From: Dyadobacter crusticola DSM 16708
Lineage (GTDB): Bacteria > Bacteroidota > Bacteroidia > Cytophagales > Spirosomataceae
Assembly: GCF_000701505.1 (NCBI RefSeq)
Contig: NZ_JNJB01000004.1
Location: 536,658 to 600,657, forward strand
DNA length: 64,000 bases
Direction of reading: 5' to 3'
Shown here: one piece after another, positions 45,165-54,136 of the stretch
Numbering within the stretch: position 1 is the first letter of the stretch
Layout of the letters: each line of letters opens with the position of its first letter
Translations under genes and position numbers: made by a program
Notes under the pieces: model-generated
What the model saw: the letters and a program-made list of their open reading frames with translations, nothing else
Databases searched by the model: none
Told to the model about the DNA's origin: nothing

Positions 45165-45824
45165 ATGGCGAAGATCATTATTTTTGGAGTACTCGATACA
45201 GCTGAGCTGGCACATTACTATTTGACACATGATTCTGAACACGAGATAGTTGCGTTCACAATTAATCGTCAGTATATAGAGCAGGACACATTCAAAGGTT
45301 TGCCGGTAGTCGCATTTGAAGACGTGGAAACCATCTTCTCTCCCTCTGAATATGCATTCTTCGCGCCAATGACCGGCAGGAACATGAACCGCAACCGTGA
45401 GGCTATTTACAACGAAGCCAAAGCAAAAGGATATCAGTTCATTTCCTACATCAGTTCCAAAGCTACCATTTTCGACAAAAGTGTAATTGGGGAAAATTGC
45501 TTCATTCTGGAAGACAATACGATCCAACCTTTCACCATTGTTGGCAATAATGTGGTAATGTGGAGCGGGAACCACATTGGTCACCACGGGCAAATAAAAG
45601 ATCACGTATTTTTCACCTCCCACGTTGTACTCTCGGGACATTGTGTAGTTGAATCATATTCATTTTTTGGTGTAAACAGCACAATCCGCGATTATACGAC
45701 GATCGCGCAAGGAACATTGGTCGGTATGGCCTCGGCGATTACCAAAGAAACCGAAGAATGGGGAATTTACGTTGGGAATCCGGCCAAGAAAGTGCCTGGA
45801 AAACTGAGTCACGAAGCTTACTGA
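45165..45824 (+). CDS. NeuD/PglD-like sugar O/N-acyltransferase
   Basis: A 219-residue acyltransferase with an N-terminal Rossmann-like sugar-binding part (KIIIFGVLDTAELAHYYL) and a C-terminal left-handed beta-helix made of hexapeptide repeats (VIGENCFILEDNTIQPFTIVGNNVV, with the catalytic-type His in GNHIGHHGQIKDHVF). This is the NeuD/PglD/VioB layout. With the aminotransferase at 41323 it could make an N-acetylated amino-dideoxy sugar nucleotide. It would act in the cytoplasm with acyl-CoA. Sugar identity is inferred. Confidence 0.88.
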   Translation: MAKIIIFGVLDTAELAHYYLTHDSEHEIVAFTINRQYIEQDTFKGLPVVAFEDVETIFSPSEYAFFAPMTGRNMNRNREAIYNEAKAKGYQFISYISSKATIFDKSVIGENCFILEDNTIQPFTIVGNNVVMWSGNHIGHHGQIKDHVFFTSHVVLSGHCVVESYSFFGVNSTIRDYTTIAQGTLVGMASAITKETEEWGIYVGNPAKKVPGKLSHEAY

Positions 45825-45887
45825 TATATTGATATCTGTGCGGGCGTAGTTTGGGATATCTGAAGTCTGAGATAGCGATTCTTGTTA

Positions 45888-47111
45888 ATGGAGCAAAAGA
45901 AAATATTATTCGTCAGTCATGACGCAAACCGCGCAGGAAGCCAGCTGCTGCTTTTGCAGTTACTAAGGCTTTTGAAAGAACGGGGAATTCCGATGCATTT
46001 GCTGCTTTGCAGCGGCGGAGAGCTCGAAAAGGAGTTTGAAGAGGTTGTCACCATTACCCGGCTTTATCAGAACTACAAAGTTGCGCCGCATCCATTTACC
46101 GGAAAGCTTCTTAAAAAGGTACACCTGTATAAGCTTTATGAAGAACGCTCCACGCAAAAAGGCAACGACCGCCTGATCGCTGAGCTGGAAGCACAAAATA
46201 TCGGGCTTGTTTTCGTTAATTCAATTGCCAACTCAGGTGTTTACCACGATTTCCTGACTTTCCTGCACCACGTTCCGCTTGTGCTTTTTGTACACGAACT
46301 GGCTATGTCGGTGAAAATGTACTCTCACGAAAAGCACCTGAACTTTCTGCTTCGCAAGACGGATCACCTGATTGCGGTATCACATGCAGTTGCCAATTAC
46401 TACGTCAAAAAATACAACTTTCCAGTTGCACACGTCAGTACATTCACCCTGATCGATCATGAACATATTGATCGGAAGTTGCGTACAGTGCAACATGATA
46501 TTCTTGAAAAAACTTACAGGATACCCAACGACGCCATCGTGATCGGCGGTTGCGGCAATGCGGAATGGCGCAAGGGAAATGATATCTTCAACTGGATTGC
46601 AAAGCGCGTTATTCACAAAACAGCACCGCTGCCTGTCTACTTCGTTTGGATCGGAGCTGGTCCGCAGCACGAAATATATGAACTTATTGAGAGTGATATC
46701 AGGCTAATGGGATTAAGCGACAGGATTATCCTGGTTCCGCCTACTCCGTTTGCATTGGATTACATCAACCGGTTTGACGTACTGATGCTCAGTTCCAGGG
46801 AAGATCCGTATCCGCTCGTGGTACTGGAAGCTGCATTACAGGAAATACCAGTTGTATGTTTTGAAGATGCAGGCGGCGCACCTGAGCTGATCGAAAGCGA
46901 TGCAGGCTTTGTGGTACCTTATATGGACATTTCAGCAGCCTCAGACGCAATTATCCAGCTGGTACTTGATCCTGCATTAAGAGAAACATTGGGCAGAAAA
47001 GGCCGGCAAAAGGTGTTGGAAAGGCACAATACTGAGAAAAGCGTCGGCAGCATCGAAGCCATTATTCAAAAGTATCTACCTTTACAGGTTTCGGAACAGC
47101 ACAATCAATGA
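45888..47111 (+). CDS. GT4-family glycosyltransferase
   Basis: A 407-residue GT-B glycosyltransferase. The N-terminal domain starts KKILFVSHDANRAGSQLLLLQLL and includes the HELAMSV segment. The C-terminal domain has SSREDPYPLVVLEAALQEIPVV, the EX7E-type motif of GT4 retaining enzymes, followed by AGGAPELIE. It is cytoplasmic or membrane-peripheral. The ATG at 45888 was chosen over a TTG two codons upstream. It overlaps the next gene by 4 bp. Confidence 0.92.
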   Translation: MEQKKILFVSHDANRAGSQLLLLQLLRLLKERGIPMHLLLCSGGELEKEFEEVVTITRLYQNYKVAPHPFTGKLLKKVHLYKLYEERSTQKGNDRLIAELEAQNIGLVFVNSIANSGVYHDFLTFLHHVPLVLFVHELAMSVKMYSHEKHLNFLLRKTDHLIAVSHAVANYYVKKYNFPVAHVSTFTLIDHEHIDRKLRTVQHDILEKTYRIPNDAIVIGGCGNAEWRKGNDIFNWIAKRVIHKTAPLPVYFVWIGAGPQHEIYELIESDIRLMGLSDRIILVPPTPFALDYINRFDVLMLSSREDPYPLVVLEAALQEIPVVCFEDAGGAPELIESDAGFVVPYMDISAASDAIIQLVLDPALRETLGRKGRQKVLERHNTEKSVGSIEAIIQKYLPLQVSEQHNQ

Positions 47112-48091
47112 CCATTGCCTTTACCATTTGTTCAATCAACTATTTAGCGCAAGCCAGGACGTTAGGGAATTCTCTTCGCGCCACTAACCCCGACGTGAGG
47201 TTCTTCATCGGACTGGTTGATTTGTTGCAGGGTATATCCTTCGACGATTCGTATAAACCCGACTTTCCTATGATTGAAATCGATAAGATCGAGATCAGGG
47301 ATTTTCAGGAAATGGCTGACAGGTACAACATCACAGAGCTGAATACTGCTGTAAAGCCTTTTTATTTTACTTACTTTTTCAAACATTATCCCGAAGCGAA
47401 GAATGTGATTTACTTCGATCCGGATATTATCGTTTTTCAGCCACTCACAGGTTTACTTGGCTCATTGCAGAAAAGCGATGCGGTACTTACGCCGCACCTG
47501 AACACGCCCATTGAAGATAGGCTCACCCCGAATGAGCTGCATCACCTGAATACCGGGATTTACAATCTTGGTTTTGTTGCATTTCGGCGCAGTGCGATCA
47601 ACCTGGAATTCATTTCCTGGTGGGAAGAAAAGCTGCGGTATGAATGTCTGATCGACCTTTGTAATGGACTTTTCGTAGATCAGAACTGGATGAATTTCCT
47701 TCCTTTGTTCGTCCCGGACACGCATATAGAAAGGAATCCGGGCTACAATGCGGCCTACTGGAATTTGCACGAAAGGGTATTTTCTAAAAAAGAAAATACG
47801 TTTTTTGTCAATGAAAATAATCCTTTGATATTCTTCCATTACAGCGGCTACGATCCCGCAAAGCCTGATATACTATCCAAATACCAGGACCGGTTCGACA
47901 TAAGTGAGCGGCCGGATCTTACAGAGCTGTTTGCATTATACCGCGACACCCTGATAGCCAATGGAAATGCATATTACCGGAAATTTGAATGCGCGTACAT
48001 CAAGCCCGCTCCTGTTCGCCGCTATCAGCGTGTGCGTAAGTTTTTAAAGATGCCGATCAATTACCTTATTGATCAGTTGGAGACATTCTGA
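47108..48091 (+). CDS. GT8-like glycosyltransferase with intact DxD motif
   Basis: A 327-residue GT-A-like protein. It opens with FTICSINYLAQARTLGNSL, the usual start of the nucleotide-sugar-binding fold in GT8-type proteins, and has the metal-binding DxD as YFDPDIIVF (DPD at 104-106). A second conserved block, LNTGIYNLGFVAFR, and the FVDQNWMNFLP segment follow. It overlaps both neighbours by one to four bases. A paralogue lacking DxD lies at 48855-49808. Probable cytoplasmic sugar transferase of the polysaccharide locus; donor and acceptor unknown. Confidence 0.82.
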   Translation: MTIAFTICSINYLAQARTLGNSLRATNPDVRFFIGLVDLLQGISFDDSYKPDFPMIEIDKIEIRDFQEMADRYNITELNTAVKPFYFTYFFKHYPEAKNVIYFDPDIIVFQPLTGLLGSLQKSDAVLTPHLNTPIEDRLTPNELHHLNTGIYNLGFVAFRRSAINLEFISWWEEKLRYECLIDLCNGLFVDQNWMNFLPLFVPDTHIERNPGYNAAYWNLHERVFSKKENTFFVNENNPLIFFHYSGYDPAKPDILSKYQDRFDISERPDLTELFALYRDTLIANGNAYYRKFECAYIKPAPVRRYQRVRKFLKMPINYLIDQLETF

Positions 48092-48849
48092 TGAAAGAGC
48101 TTGTATCAGTTGTCATTCCCATTCTCAATCCGGAGATCAATCCCACGGAAGAAAAGATCCTGCATCATACGCTGCAAACGCTGGAAAAGTACCCTTTGAT
48201 TTTCATCACGTACGAGGGAGCCGATCTGTCGATTGTCAAAGAGCATAATGAAGATATAGACGTCATTTATTTTCCGAAAAAGTATTTCGCTACCCGTGAT
48301 CACCTGGCTTCGCTGCTTTTGTTGGAGGATTTTTACGACCGGTTTAACTGGTGTGATTTTCTCTTGATCCATGAACTGAACAGCTGGATAGTACGCGATG
48401 AGCTTTACTATTGGTGCAAACAGGGGTACGATTACATCAAAGCCGGCCCCTATTTTGGCAGTCAGCAGGCGGTATCCGACAATGTTGTAAAAAGACTATC
48501 CGGATTGAATGCGGAGGAGAAAATACTATTCGGAAAAGGTTATGCGAATAATGGGCTCTACCTTTGCCGCATAGAGCGGATGACAAAAGTGCTGAAAAGC
48601 AAGCGCAAAGAGGCTTATCAATATCGTCACGATGAAGCCTTGCCGAATGCGGATTCATTATTCTGGGAGCTCGAAGCGAACAGGTTCTGGCCACATCTGC
48701 GCAAGCCGACCCAGGTTGTTCGCAACCATTTTGTACAAAATGCATTTAACCTGAGGAATCAGAATGCATTACCATTTGCATTGACGGGCATATCCAGAGC
48801 GAATATCCAGGATCTGCCTTATTTTCAAACAATGCCGGAAGCTGATTGA
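48091..48849 (+). CDS. DUF5672-type protein, probable glycosyltransferase
   Basis: A 252-residue soluble protein. The opening VSVVIPILNP and the conserved block ELYYWCKQGYDYIKAGPYFG match the DUF5672 domain found in polysaccharide and lipopolysaccharide gene clusters, and the GYANNGLYLCRIERM segment fits the same family. The fold appears GT-A related, but I see no clear DxD, so activity is unproven. It is wedged between two paralogous GT8-like genes, overlapping the first by a single base. Confidence 0.75.
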   Translation: MKELVSVVIPILNPEINPTEEKILHHTLQTLEKYPLIFITYEGADLSIVKEHNEDIDVIYFPKKYFATRDHLASLLLLEDFYDRFNWCDFLLIHELNSWIVRDELYYWCKQGYDYIKAGPYFGSQQAVSDNVVKRLSGLNAEEKILFGKGYANNGLYLCRIERMTKVLKSKRKEAYQYRHDEALPNADSLFWELEANRFWPHLRKPTQVVRNHFVQNAFNLRNQNALPFALTGISRANIQDLPYFQTMPEAD

Positions 48850-48854
48850 ATTTC

Positions 48855-49808
48855 ATGAATATTATATATACAGTTTGTAACAGAACGAATCTGCCGCACG
48901 CCCTCACCCTGGCCGACTCGGTGCAGAAATTTCAACCCGATTCTGTCTTTTATCTTTGCTGGGTCGACAATGCGGCTTTGCCCGAGCTACCTGCCCATAT
49001 TAAAGTTATTAATATCCTGAATGTTGCAATTCCGGGTTGGGACAAAATGGTTTCCCGGTATTTCGATTTCGAGCTGCTGGCTGCCTGCCGCCCCTGGGTC
49101 GCGCAATTTATCCTGAATAAAAATGCAAACTGCCAGACATTGACTTTCCTGGCCCCGACAGTGGTATTGTTCCAGTCAACCGAAACGATCCTGAATAGCA
49201 AAAGTGATTTCTTTTTGACGCCGAACATTCTTAAACCGCTTAGAAAATCTTCCTACCTCGACGACAAGCGGATTCTGAATATTGGTATGTTCCATTCAGG
49301 AAGCTGGACTTTGAGAAATGGTGAAAAGGTACGTGAAACTTTGACCTGGTGGGCAAACCGCACACTGGACCGAGCGGCTTACGATCTTTGTAATGGGATG
49401 AACATGGACCAGCTCTGGCTGAATTATATTCCGGTATTTGTACCAAAAACAGAAATAGTCGAGCATTCCGGCTGGCATTTCGGGTTACACGCAGTTTTGA
49501 ATAAAGACTTGTCTTTAAGTACTGGTCAGTATCTGGTGGATAACCAGCCGCTGATTTCCATTGATTTCGCCGGACTGACTATTTTTGATCCGATTTGGTC
49601 AAATCATTATGGTTTGATAAATAAAAATAATCTTTTCAAAAACCTGCTGGGACACTATGAAAAGAGTCTTGCAAGTTACAAGCACATGGTGCCGACAGGT
49701 AATGTTCCGGTTCTGGGCAAAGTCGCCGACATTCAGAAATACAGAATTGTCAGAAATAACCTCGCCGGGAAATTGAAGGCAATCACCACTTATATTGATC
49801 AGTTTTAA
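48855..49808 (+). CDS. GT8-like paralogue without DxD, possible inactive partner
   Basis: A 317-residue protein sharing layout with the product of 47108-48091: similar start (IIYTVCNRTNLPHALTLADSV), the block ILNIGMFHSG for LNTGIYNLG, WWANRTLDRAAYDLCNG for WWEEKLRYECLIDLCNG, and MNMDQLWLNYIPVFVP for FVDQNWMNFLPLFVP. At the DxD position it has FLAPTVVLF (APT at 100-102), so the metal-binding aspartates are gone. It may be a pseudoenzyme subunit or use a metal-independent mechanism. The ATG at 48855 is preferred to a TTG at 48846. Confidence 0.78.
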   Translation: MNIIYTVCNRTNLPHALTLADSVQKFQPDSVFYLCWVDNAALPELPAHIKVINILNVAIPGWDKMVSRYFDFELLAACRPWVAQFILNKNANCQTLTFLAPTVVLFQSTETILNSKSDFFLTPNILKPLRKSSYLDDKRILNIGMFHSGSWTLRNGEKVRETLTWWANRTLDRAAYDLCNGMNMDQLWLNYIPVFVPKTEIVEHSGWHFGLHAVLNKDLSLSTGQYLVDNQPLISIDFAGLTIFDPIWSNHYGLINKNNLFKNLLGHYEKSLASYKHMVPTGNVPVLGKVADIQKYRIVRNNLAGKLKAITTYIDQF

Positions 49809-49817
49809 TCAGGAACT

Positions 49818-50705
49818 ATGCATTCTCTGGAACAATACACGCTGGAACTGCGTAAATTCCTGTCAGGTTTGAAAGTAAATAATGCAATGCTTGCAACAGC
49901 AGCTGCGAACTTTCCCAAGCTGACCATCATTACGCCATCCTATAATCAGGCTGCGTTTTTGGAACGTACGATACTCAGCGTACTCAACCAGAATTACCCA
50001 AATCTCGAATACATCATCGTCGACGGCGGCTCCACAGATACAAGTGTGGAAGTAATCAAAAAATATGAAAAATACCTGACCTGGTGGGTTTCAGAAAAAG
50101 ACAAAGGCCAGGTGGATGCGATCAATAAAGCATTAAGAAGGGCCACGGGCGATTACATCAGCTTCCAAAATTCAGACGACGTATATTTTCCGGGCACTTT
50201 CGAGCGTTTTGGAAAAGCTGCTACCCAGTACAATTCAGACATTCTGTACGGCGACTTGTTCATGATTTCAACTGACGACGAAGTAACTGAGATTCTGAAA
50301 ACAACTTCATACAGCTTTGATTGCCAGGTTTTGGAAGGAATGCAAATACACAATCAGTCCCTCTTCTTCAAGCGCAGGCTCGTTGAGCAATACGGATTAT
50401 TTGACGAAAGCTACCGCTTTGCATTCGACTACGAGTTTGTAACAAGATATACCTCTCATTCTCAAACTACTACAAAGAAGATAGATGGCCTGGGCGGCGC
50501 GTTGCGCGTGCATGAAGATGCCAAGTCGTCAACTATCGCACACGTGGGAGCTGAGGAACATAAACGTGTTCAGGAATTGTACATTTCTAGGAACAGTTCG
50601 GCTGCGCTCAACAAAATCAAGTATCTTTGGTGCCGGGTTCGTAAAATTGCTTATTTCGTTCTCCGGTCGGATTTCAAATACATTCGTTACAGATTTTCCA
50701 GATGA
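49818..50705 (+). CDS. GT2-family glycosyltransferase
   Basis: A 295-residue inverting glycosyltransferase of family GT2. It has the canonical start TIITPSYNQAAFLERTILSVLNQ, the VDGGSTDTS nucleotide-binding motif, FQNSDDVY as the DxD equivalent, and an acidic catalytic-base region (FAFDYEFVTRY). Residues 1-35 precede the GT domain. No transmembrane helix is seen. It overlaps the next gene by 4 bp. Confidence 0.93.
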   Translation: MHSLEQYTLELRKFLSGLKVNNAMLATAAANFPKLTIITPSYNQAAFLERTILSVLNQNYPNLEYIIVDGGSTDTSVEVIKKYEKYLTWWVSEKDKGQVDAINKALRRATGDYISFQNSDDVYFPGTFERFGKAATQYNSDILYGDLFMISTDDEVTEILKTTSYSFDCQVLEGMQIHNQSLFFKRRLVEQYGLFDESYRFAFDYEFVTRYTSHSQTTTKKIDGLGGALRVHEDAKSSTIAHVGAEEHKRVQELYISRNSSAALNKIKYLWCRVRKIAYFVLRSDFKYIRYRFSR

Positions 50706-52036
50706 ATTGGAGCTTACTTAATGTATCTACTAATTTCAATTATCTCAGGTATTCACTGGGCATCGCGATGATGTTCAATGGGTTTCCTCTGATATTCTTT
50801 ATTAGGGATACATTGGGAGTCGGACCGGCAAGCAGCGTTTTTACTGCCATTTTCTTTTCGCTTGCACTTATTCTGATGGTTCCGCCGACGTTGTTCAAGC
50901 GTCTGTATAAGCCAAATGTGATTTTGCTGAACCTGGGTCTCGGGTTTCTTTTGATGGCGCTTTACTACTTCTTTTTCTTAAATTATGTAGGAAAAGCGGT
51001 TGCTGACGTCGGAAACTTCGTTTTTACATTCGGCTTTATTATTCTGCTGCTGCACATTCCAAATGACATCAAAGACACCCTGATCCTGGTGATCTTCCTC
51101 CTGTCTTTTTTTACAAATATTACACTGGTTTACTCGCTCATCACGGACCCTAACTGGACTCCCGGAATGCGGGCCGCAGTAAATTTCGCAAACGAAGGCG
51201 CTCAGCCAGGAGGTAACCCGCACATTACCGCCCGAAACGGCGTAGTTTGTCTGCTTACCGCATTTGTAATGCTGGGCAACACCAAGGATCTGATTACCAG
51301 AATCTTTCTGTTCTTTTCCATTCTGTTCGGATTAGGAGTAGTGATTTTGTCACTTGCTAAATCGAGTTACCTGGGCCTGGGCATTGCTGCATTCGCTTAT
51401 TTTCTGTTTCGGTTCAAAGCTACCGACATTGTTTCTGCTGTTGGAAATGCATTCAAATTCCGCAACTTCATCTTTATCGCCATTATCCTCGTCGGCATCA
51501 ACTATTTCCTGAGCCGCTACGGAGATATCCTGAATTTGCTGCTCGGCTATTGGGATGTTTTCCAGGACAGGATTCTGGATGTGATTTTCACCTCTACCGG
51601 GGTGCGGCTCTCCGAGGAAGCTGATGTGGATTATTCCGCTATGGGCCGGGTAAGCGGCTTTGGGGAATTCCTGGAAACGCTATTCTCCTGGGATGTTTTC
51701 CTGGGTCGCGGATACAAGAGTGATTACCTTGACGTACCTATCCTGGAAGCTTGGGTAGATCAGGGGATTTTCGGATTCTTGTTTTTTGCCGCCTTTAATT
51801 TCTTCCTATTCCTTTTTGCAATACGTGAAATCCGGAGGTCTACTAATGCGCTGAGCACATTTCTGGCTTTCTTCTTTTTATCCATGATGGTATTGCTTGT
51901 TACCGGAGGAAGGCCGTATGATATCGCATTCTGGTTCCCTTATTCAGTGATGATCAGGTTCCTGGGCATACGTTACCTCGATAGCTACCAGCAACGTCCG
52001 GTTGCAACCAAACTCACGACCGTCGCTACCTCTTAA
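50702..52036 (+). CDS. O-antigen polymerase/ligase-like membrane protein (Wzy-like)
   Basis: A 444-residue integral membrane protein with about eleven hydrophobic segments and one larger extracytoplasmic region (DPNWTPGMRAAVNFANEGAQPGGNPHITARNGV) containing arginines, the pattern of Wzy/WaaL-type proteins. A second loop has AMGRVSGFGEFLETL and FLGRGYKSDY, resembling the Wzy_C GRxxxW/GxG region. It is the only polymerase candidate in a locus that otherwise has an ABC exporter, and no Wzx flippase was found. It could polymerise or ligate the glycan. Confidence 0.78.
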   Translation: MNWSLLNVSTNFNYLRYSLGIAMMFNGFPLIFFIRDTLGVGPASSVFTAIFFSLALILMVPPTLFKRLYKPNVILLNLGLGFLLMALYYFFFLNYVGKAVADVGNFVFTFGFIILLLHIPNDIKDTLILVIFLLSFFTNITLVYSLITDPNWTPGMRAAVNFANEGAQPGGNPHITARNGVVCLLTAFVMLGNTKDLITRIFLFFSILFGLGVVILSLAKSSYLGLGIAAFAYFLFRFKATDIVSAVGNAFKFRNFIFIAIILVGINYFLSRYGDILNLLLGYWDVFQDRILDVIFTSTGVRLSEEADVDYSAMGRVSGFGEFLETLFSWDVFLGRGYKSDYLDVPILEAWVDQGIFGFLFFAAFNFFLFLFAIREIRRSTNALSTFLAFFFLSMMVLLVTGGRPYDIAFWFPYSVMIRFLGIRYLDSYQQRPVATKLTTVATS

Positions 52037-52092
52037 CTTTACATTTTCCCGACCACCGCTATCAGGTATTCCTGGCAGGTCAAATCATTCTC

Positions 52093-53142
52093 ATGAAAGG
52101 CAGAGTTGAACAACTGGATGGACTTAGGGGAATATTTTCGGTACTTGTCATCGCCCACCATCACAATGCGTTCAAGGACGCTGACCTTTACAACAACTTC
52201 TTCGTCATCAACGCAAGTCTCTTTGTTGACTTTTTCTTCGTTTTAAGCGGATTCGTAATCGCATTGAACTACGTAGATCGGATCCGTACCGGAAGCGATT
52301 TTTTTCAGTTTTTGAAAAAACGTTTCATCCGCCTCTATCCACTTTTGTTCTACACAGAAGTTGTATTCGTAATCGCGAACCTGGTTGGAGAACAAAGCCC
52401 GATGAAAAATGTAGCCAGCCTGGGCCTCTCTTACTATTTCTATACTGCATTCGACGCACTTACTTTCATGGGCTCCACGCCGATTTTCGGATCGTGGATC
52501 AGTAATAATTACCCTTCGTGGTCGATTTCTGCAGAGATGATTTCTTACGTAGTATTTGGTCTTGTTATCTTGTTTTTACCAAAATTCAAATACTTTACTT
52601 TTGCGCTGCTTTCACTGCTTTGTGCATTGTTTATCATTTCAAGGGGAGAATACCTGCTCGCTTACGACTACGGATTTGTGAGAGGCTTGCTGTGCTTTTG
52701 CTTCGGCATTTTCACGCATTCTATTTTAAGCAAAAGAACATTCAGGCTCACGATGCTCGAAATTCCATTCCTGATTGTGCTGCTTGCTGCAATGTATGCA
52801 GTTCACCACCTGGATCTTAATCTTTGGAAATTGGCATTCCCGGTTCTGTTTTCGGCCGGTATCATCATCTTCGCCAGCTCCGATGGAATAATTACCCGGC
52901 TTCTTTCCAGCCCACCTTTTCAGTACCTCGGCAAGATATCCTACTCCATTTACCTCAATCACGCGCTTGTGCTGATTTTAGTCAATGTAGTACTTTTCAG
53001 ATTCCTCAGATCTGAGCCCACCAGCCTGATGATCGCAGTTTCACTGGTCACATCTATTTCGCTCACTATACTTTACTCCCATTTCACCTACGAATGGATT
53101 GAAAAGCGATTTGGGAAATTTTTACGTGACAAATGGAGTTAG
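52093..53142 (+). CDS. Acyltransferase-3 family membrane protein
   Basis: A 349-residue integral membrane acyltransferase of the OafA/NodX/ExoZ type. The conserved start QLDGLRGIFSVLVIAHHH carries the catalytic-type histidine, and WSISAEMISYVVFG and YLGKISYSIYLNHA are the other family blocks. About ten transmembrane helices. It likely adds acetyl or another acyl group to the surface glycan. It is the last gene of the polysaccharide locus, 56 bp after the Wzy-like gene. Confidence 0.93.
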   Translation: MKGRVEQLDGLRGIFSVLVIAHHHNAFKDADLYNNFFVINASLFVDFFFVLSGFVIALNYVDRIRTGSDFFQFLKKRFIRLYPLLFYTEVVFVIANLVGEQSPMKNVASLGLSYYFYTAFDALTFMGSTPIFGSWISNNYPSWSISAEMISYVVFGLVILFLPKFKYFTFALLSLLCALFIISRGEYLLAYDYGFVRGLLCFCFGIFTHSILSKRTFRLTMLEIPFLIVLLAAMYAVHHLDLNLWKLAFPVLFSAGIIIFASSDGIITRLLSSPPFQYLGKISYSIYLNHALVLILVNVVLFRFLRSEPTSLMIAVSLVTSISLTILYSHFTYEWIEKRFGKFLRDKWS

Positions 53143-53212
53143 ATAAGCAGAGAACGAAGCTTCCGGCACGTTCTTAGACTATCAAATCGAACACTTCAAA
53201 ACATAAGAAATC

Positions 53213-53509
53213 ATGGCGACTTTCTCAGAACTCATCAATGGAAATAAACCAGTACTGGTAGATTTTTCAGCTGAATGGTGCGGGCCTTGTAAAATGATGA
53301 AACCTATTCTGGACGAGGTAAAGGCGGATTTAGGAGAATCAACCACAATCATCAAAGTGGATGTAGATAAGAATAAGGCTGCGGCCAGCGCGTACAAAAT
53401 CCAGGGCGTACCTACGTTGATCGTTTTCAAAAATGGCAAACCCATGTGGAGACAATCGGGTGTCGTGCAGGCTGCGCAATTGAAATCGATCATCAAAAAG
53501 TATATCTGA
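53213..53509 (+). CDS. trxA: Thioredoxin
   Basis: A 98-residue thioredoxin with the active-site WCGPC (Cys23 and Cys26), VDFSAEWCGPCKMM, and the cis-proline region QGVPTLIVFKNG. No signal peptide, so it is a cytoplasmic disulfide reductase. It lies after the polysaccharide locus and 22 bp upstream of a pentapeptide-repeat gene. Length is slightly short but complete. Confidence 0.95.
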   Translation: MATFSELINGNKPVLVDFSAEWCGPCKMMKPILDEVKADLGESTTIIKVDVDKNKAAASAYKIQGVPTLIVFKNGKPMWRQSGVVQAAQLKSIIKKYI

Positions 53510-53531
53510 CCTTTCACCTGAGACAAAGCTT

Positions 53532-54077
53532 TTGGAATCTATTAACAATGCAGATTTTACCGAAAGAAAACCTTCGGAATCTGCTTATGAGCAAATTACG
53601 TTCAACAACTGCACGTTTTCCGACCTTTCGGGAATAGACTTTATAGATTGCATTTTCAAAAATTGCAACTTGAGTAATGCGCTTCTTAAAAACTGCAAAA
53701 TCTCAGATATTCAGTTCATCAATTGCAAGCTACTCGGGGTTAACTTCTCTGAAACAAAGGATTTTGCATTTGCAGCCAGGTTTGAAGAATGCATTCTTGA
53801 CTACGCCATTTTTGAGCGTAAAAAGCTGAATAAAACTACTTTTAGCAAATGCAAGGTACACGGCGCGGATTTCACACAAGCTGATCTTTCGAAATGTAAA
53901 TTGCACGATTGTGATTTCTGGGACGCAGTGTTCGAGAATACCAATCTGGCAGGGCTTGATTTCACAACCAGCAAGAACTTCACGATTGATCCTGCTTCTA
54001 ATAATGTCAAAAAAGCGAAGTTCCTTTCTTCGGATCTTGCCGGGTTACTAACCCGTTTTGACATCATTATCAAGTAG
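53532..54077 (+). CDS. Pentapeptide-repeat protein
   Basis: A 181-residue protein made largely of pentapeptide repeats of the A(D/N)LXX type, with many Cys and Asn at fixed spacing (TFNNCTFSDLSGIDFIDCIFKNCNLSNALLKNCKI). These form a right-handed beta-helix; the QnrB/McbG members mimic DNA to protect gyrase, but most have no known role. The only credible start is TTG at 53532, since no in-frame ATG occurs before the repeats, which leaves the N-terminus uncertain. It is 22 bp after trxA. Confidence 0.85.
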   Translation: MESINNADFTERKPSESAYEQITFNNCTFSDLSGIDFIDCIFKNCNLSNALLKNCKISDIQFINCKLLGVNFSETKDFAFAARFEECILDYAIFERKKLNKTTFSKCKVHGADFTQADLSKCKLHDCDFWDAVFENTNLAGLDFTTSKNFTIDPASNNVKKAKFLSSDLAGLLTRFDIIIK

Positions 54078-54136
54078 TACTTTGAAGCGATACTCATTTT
54101 TCGTTTCTTGACAGCATCAAATTACGACTCCGCATT

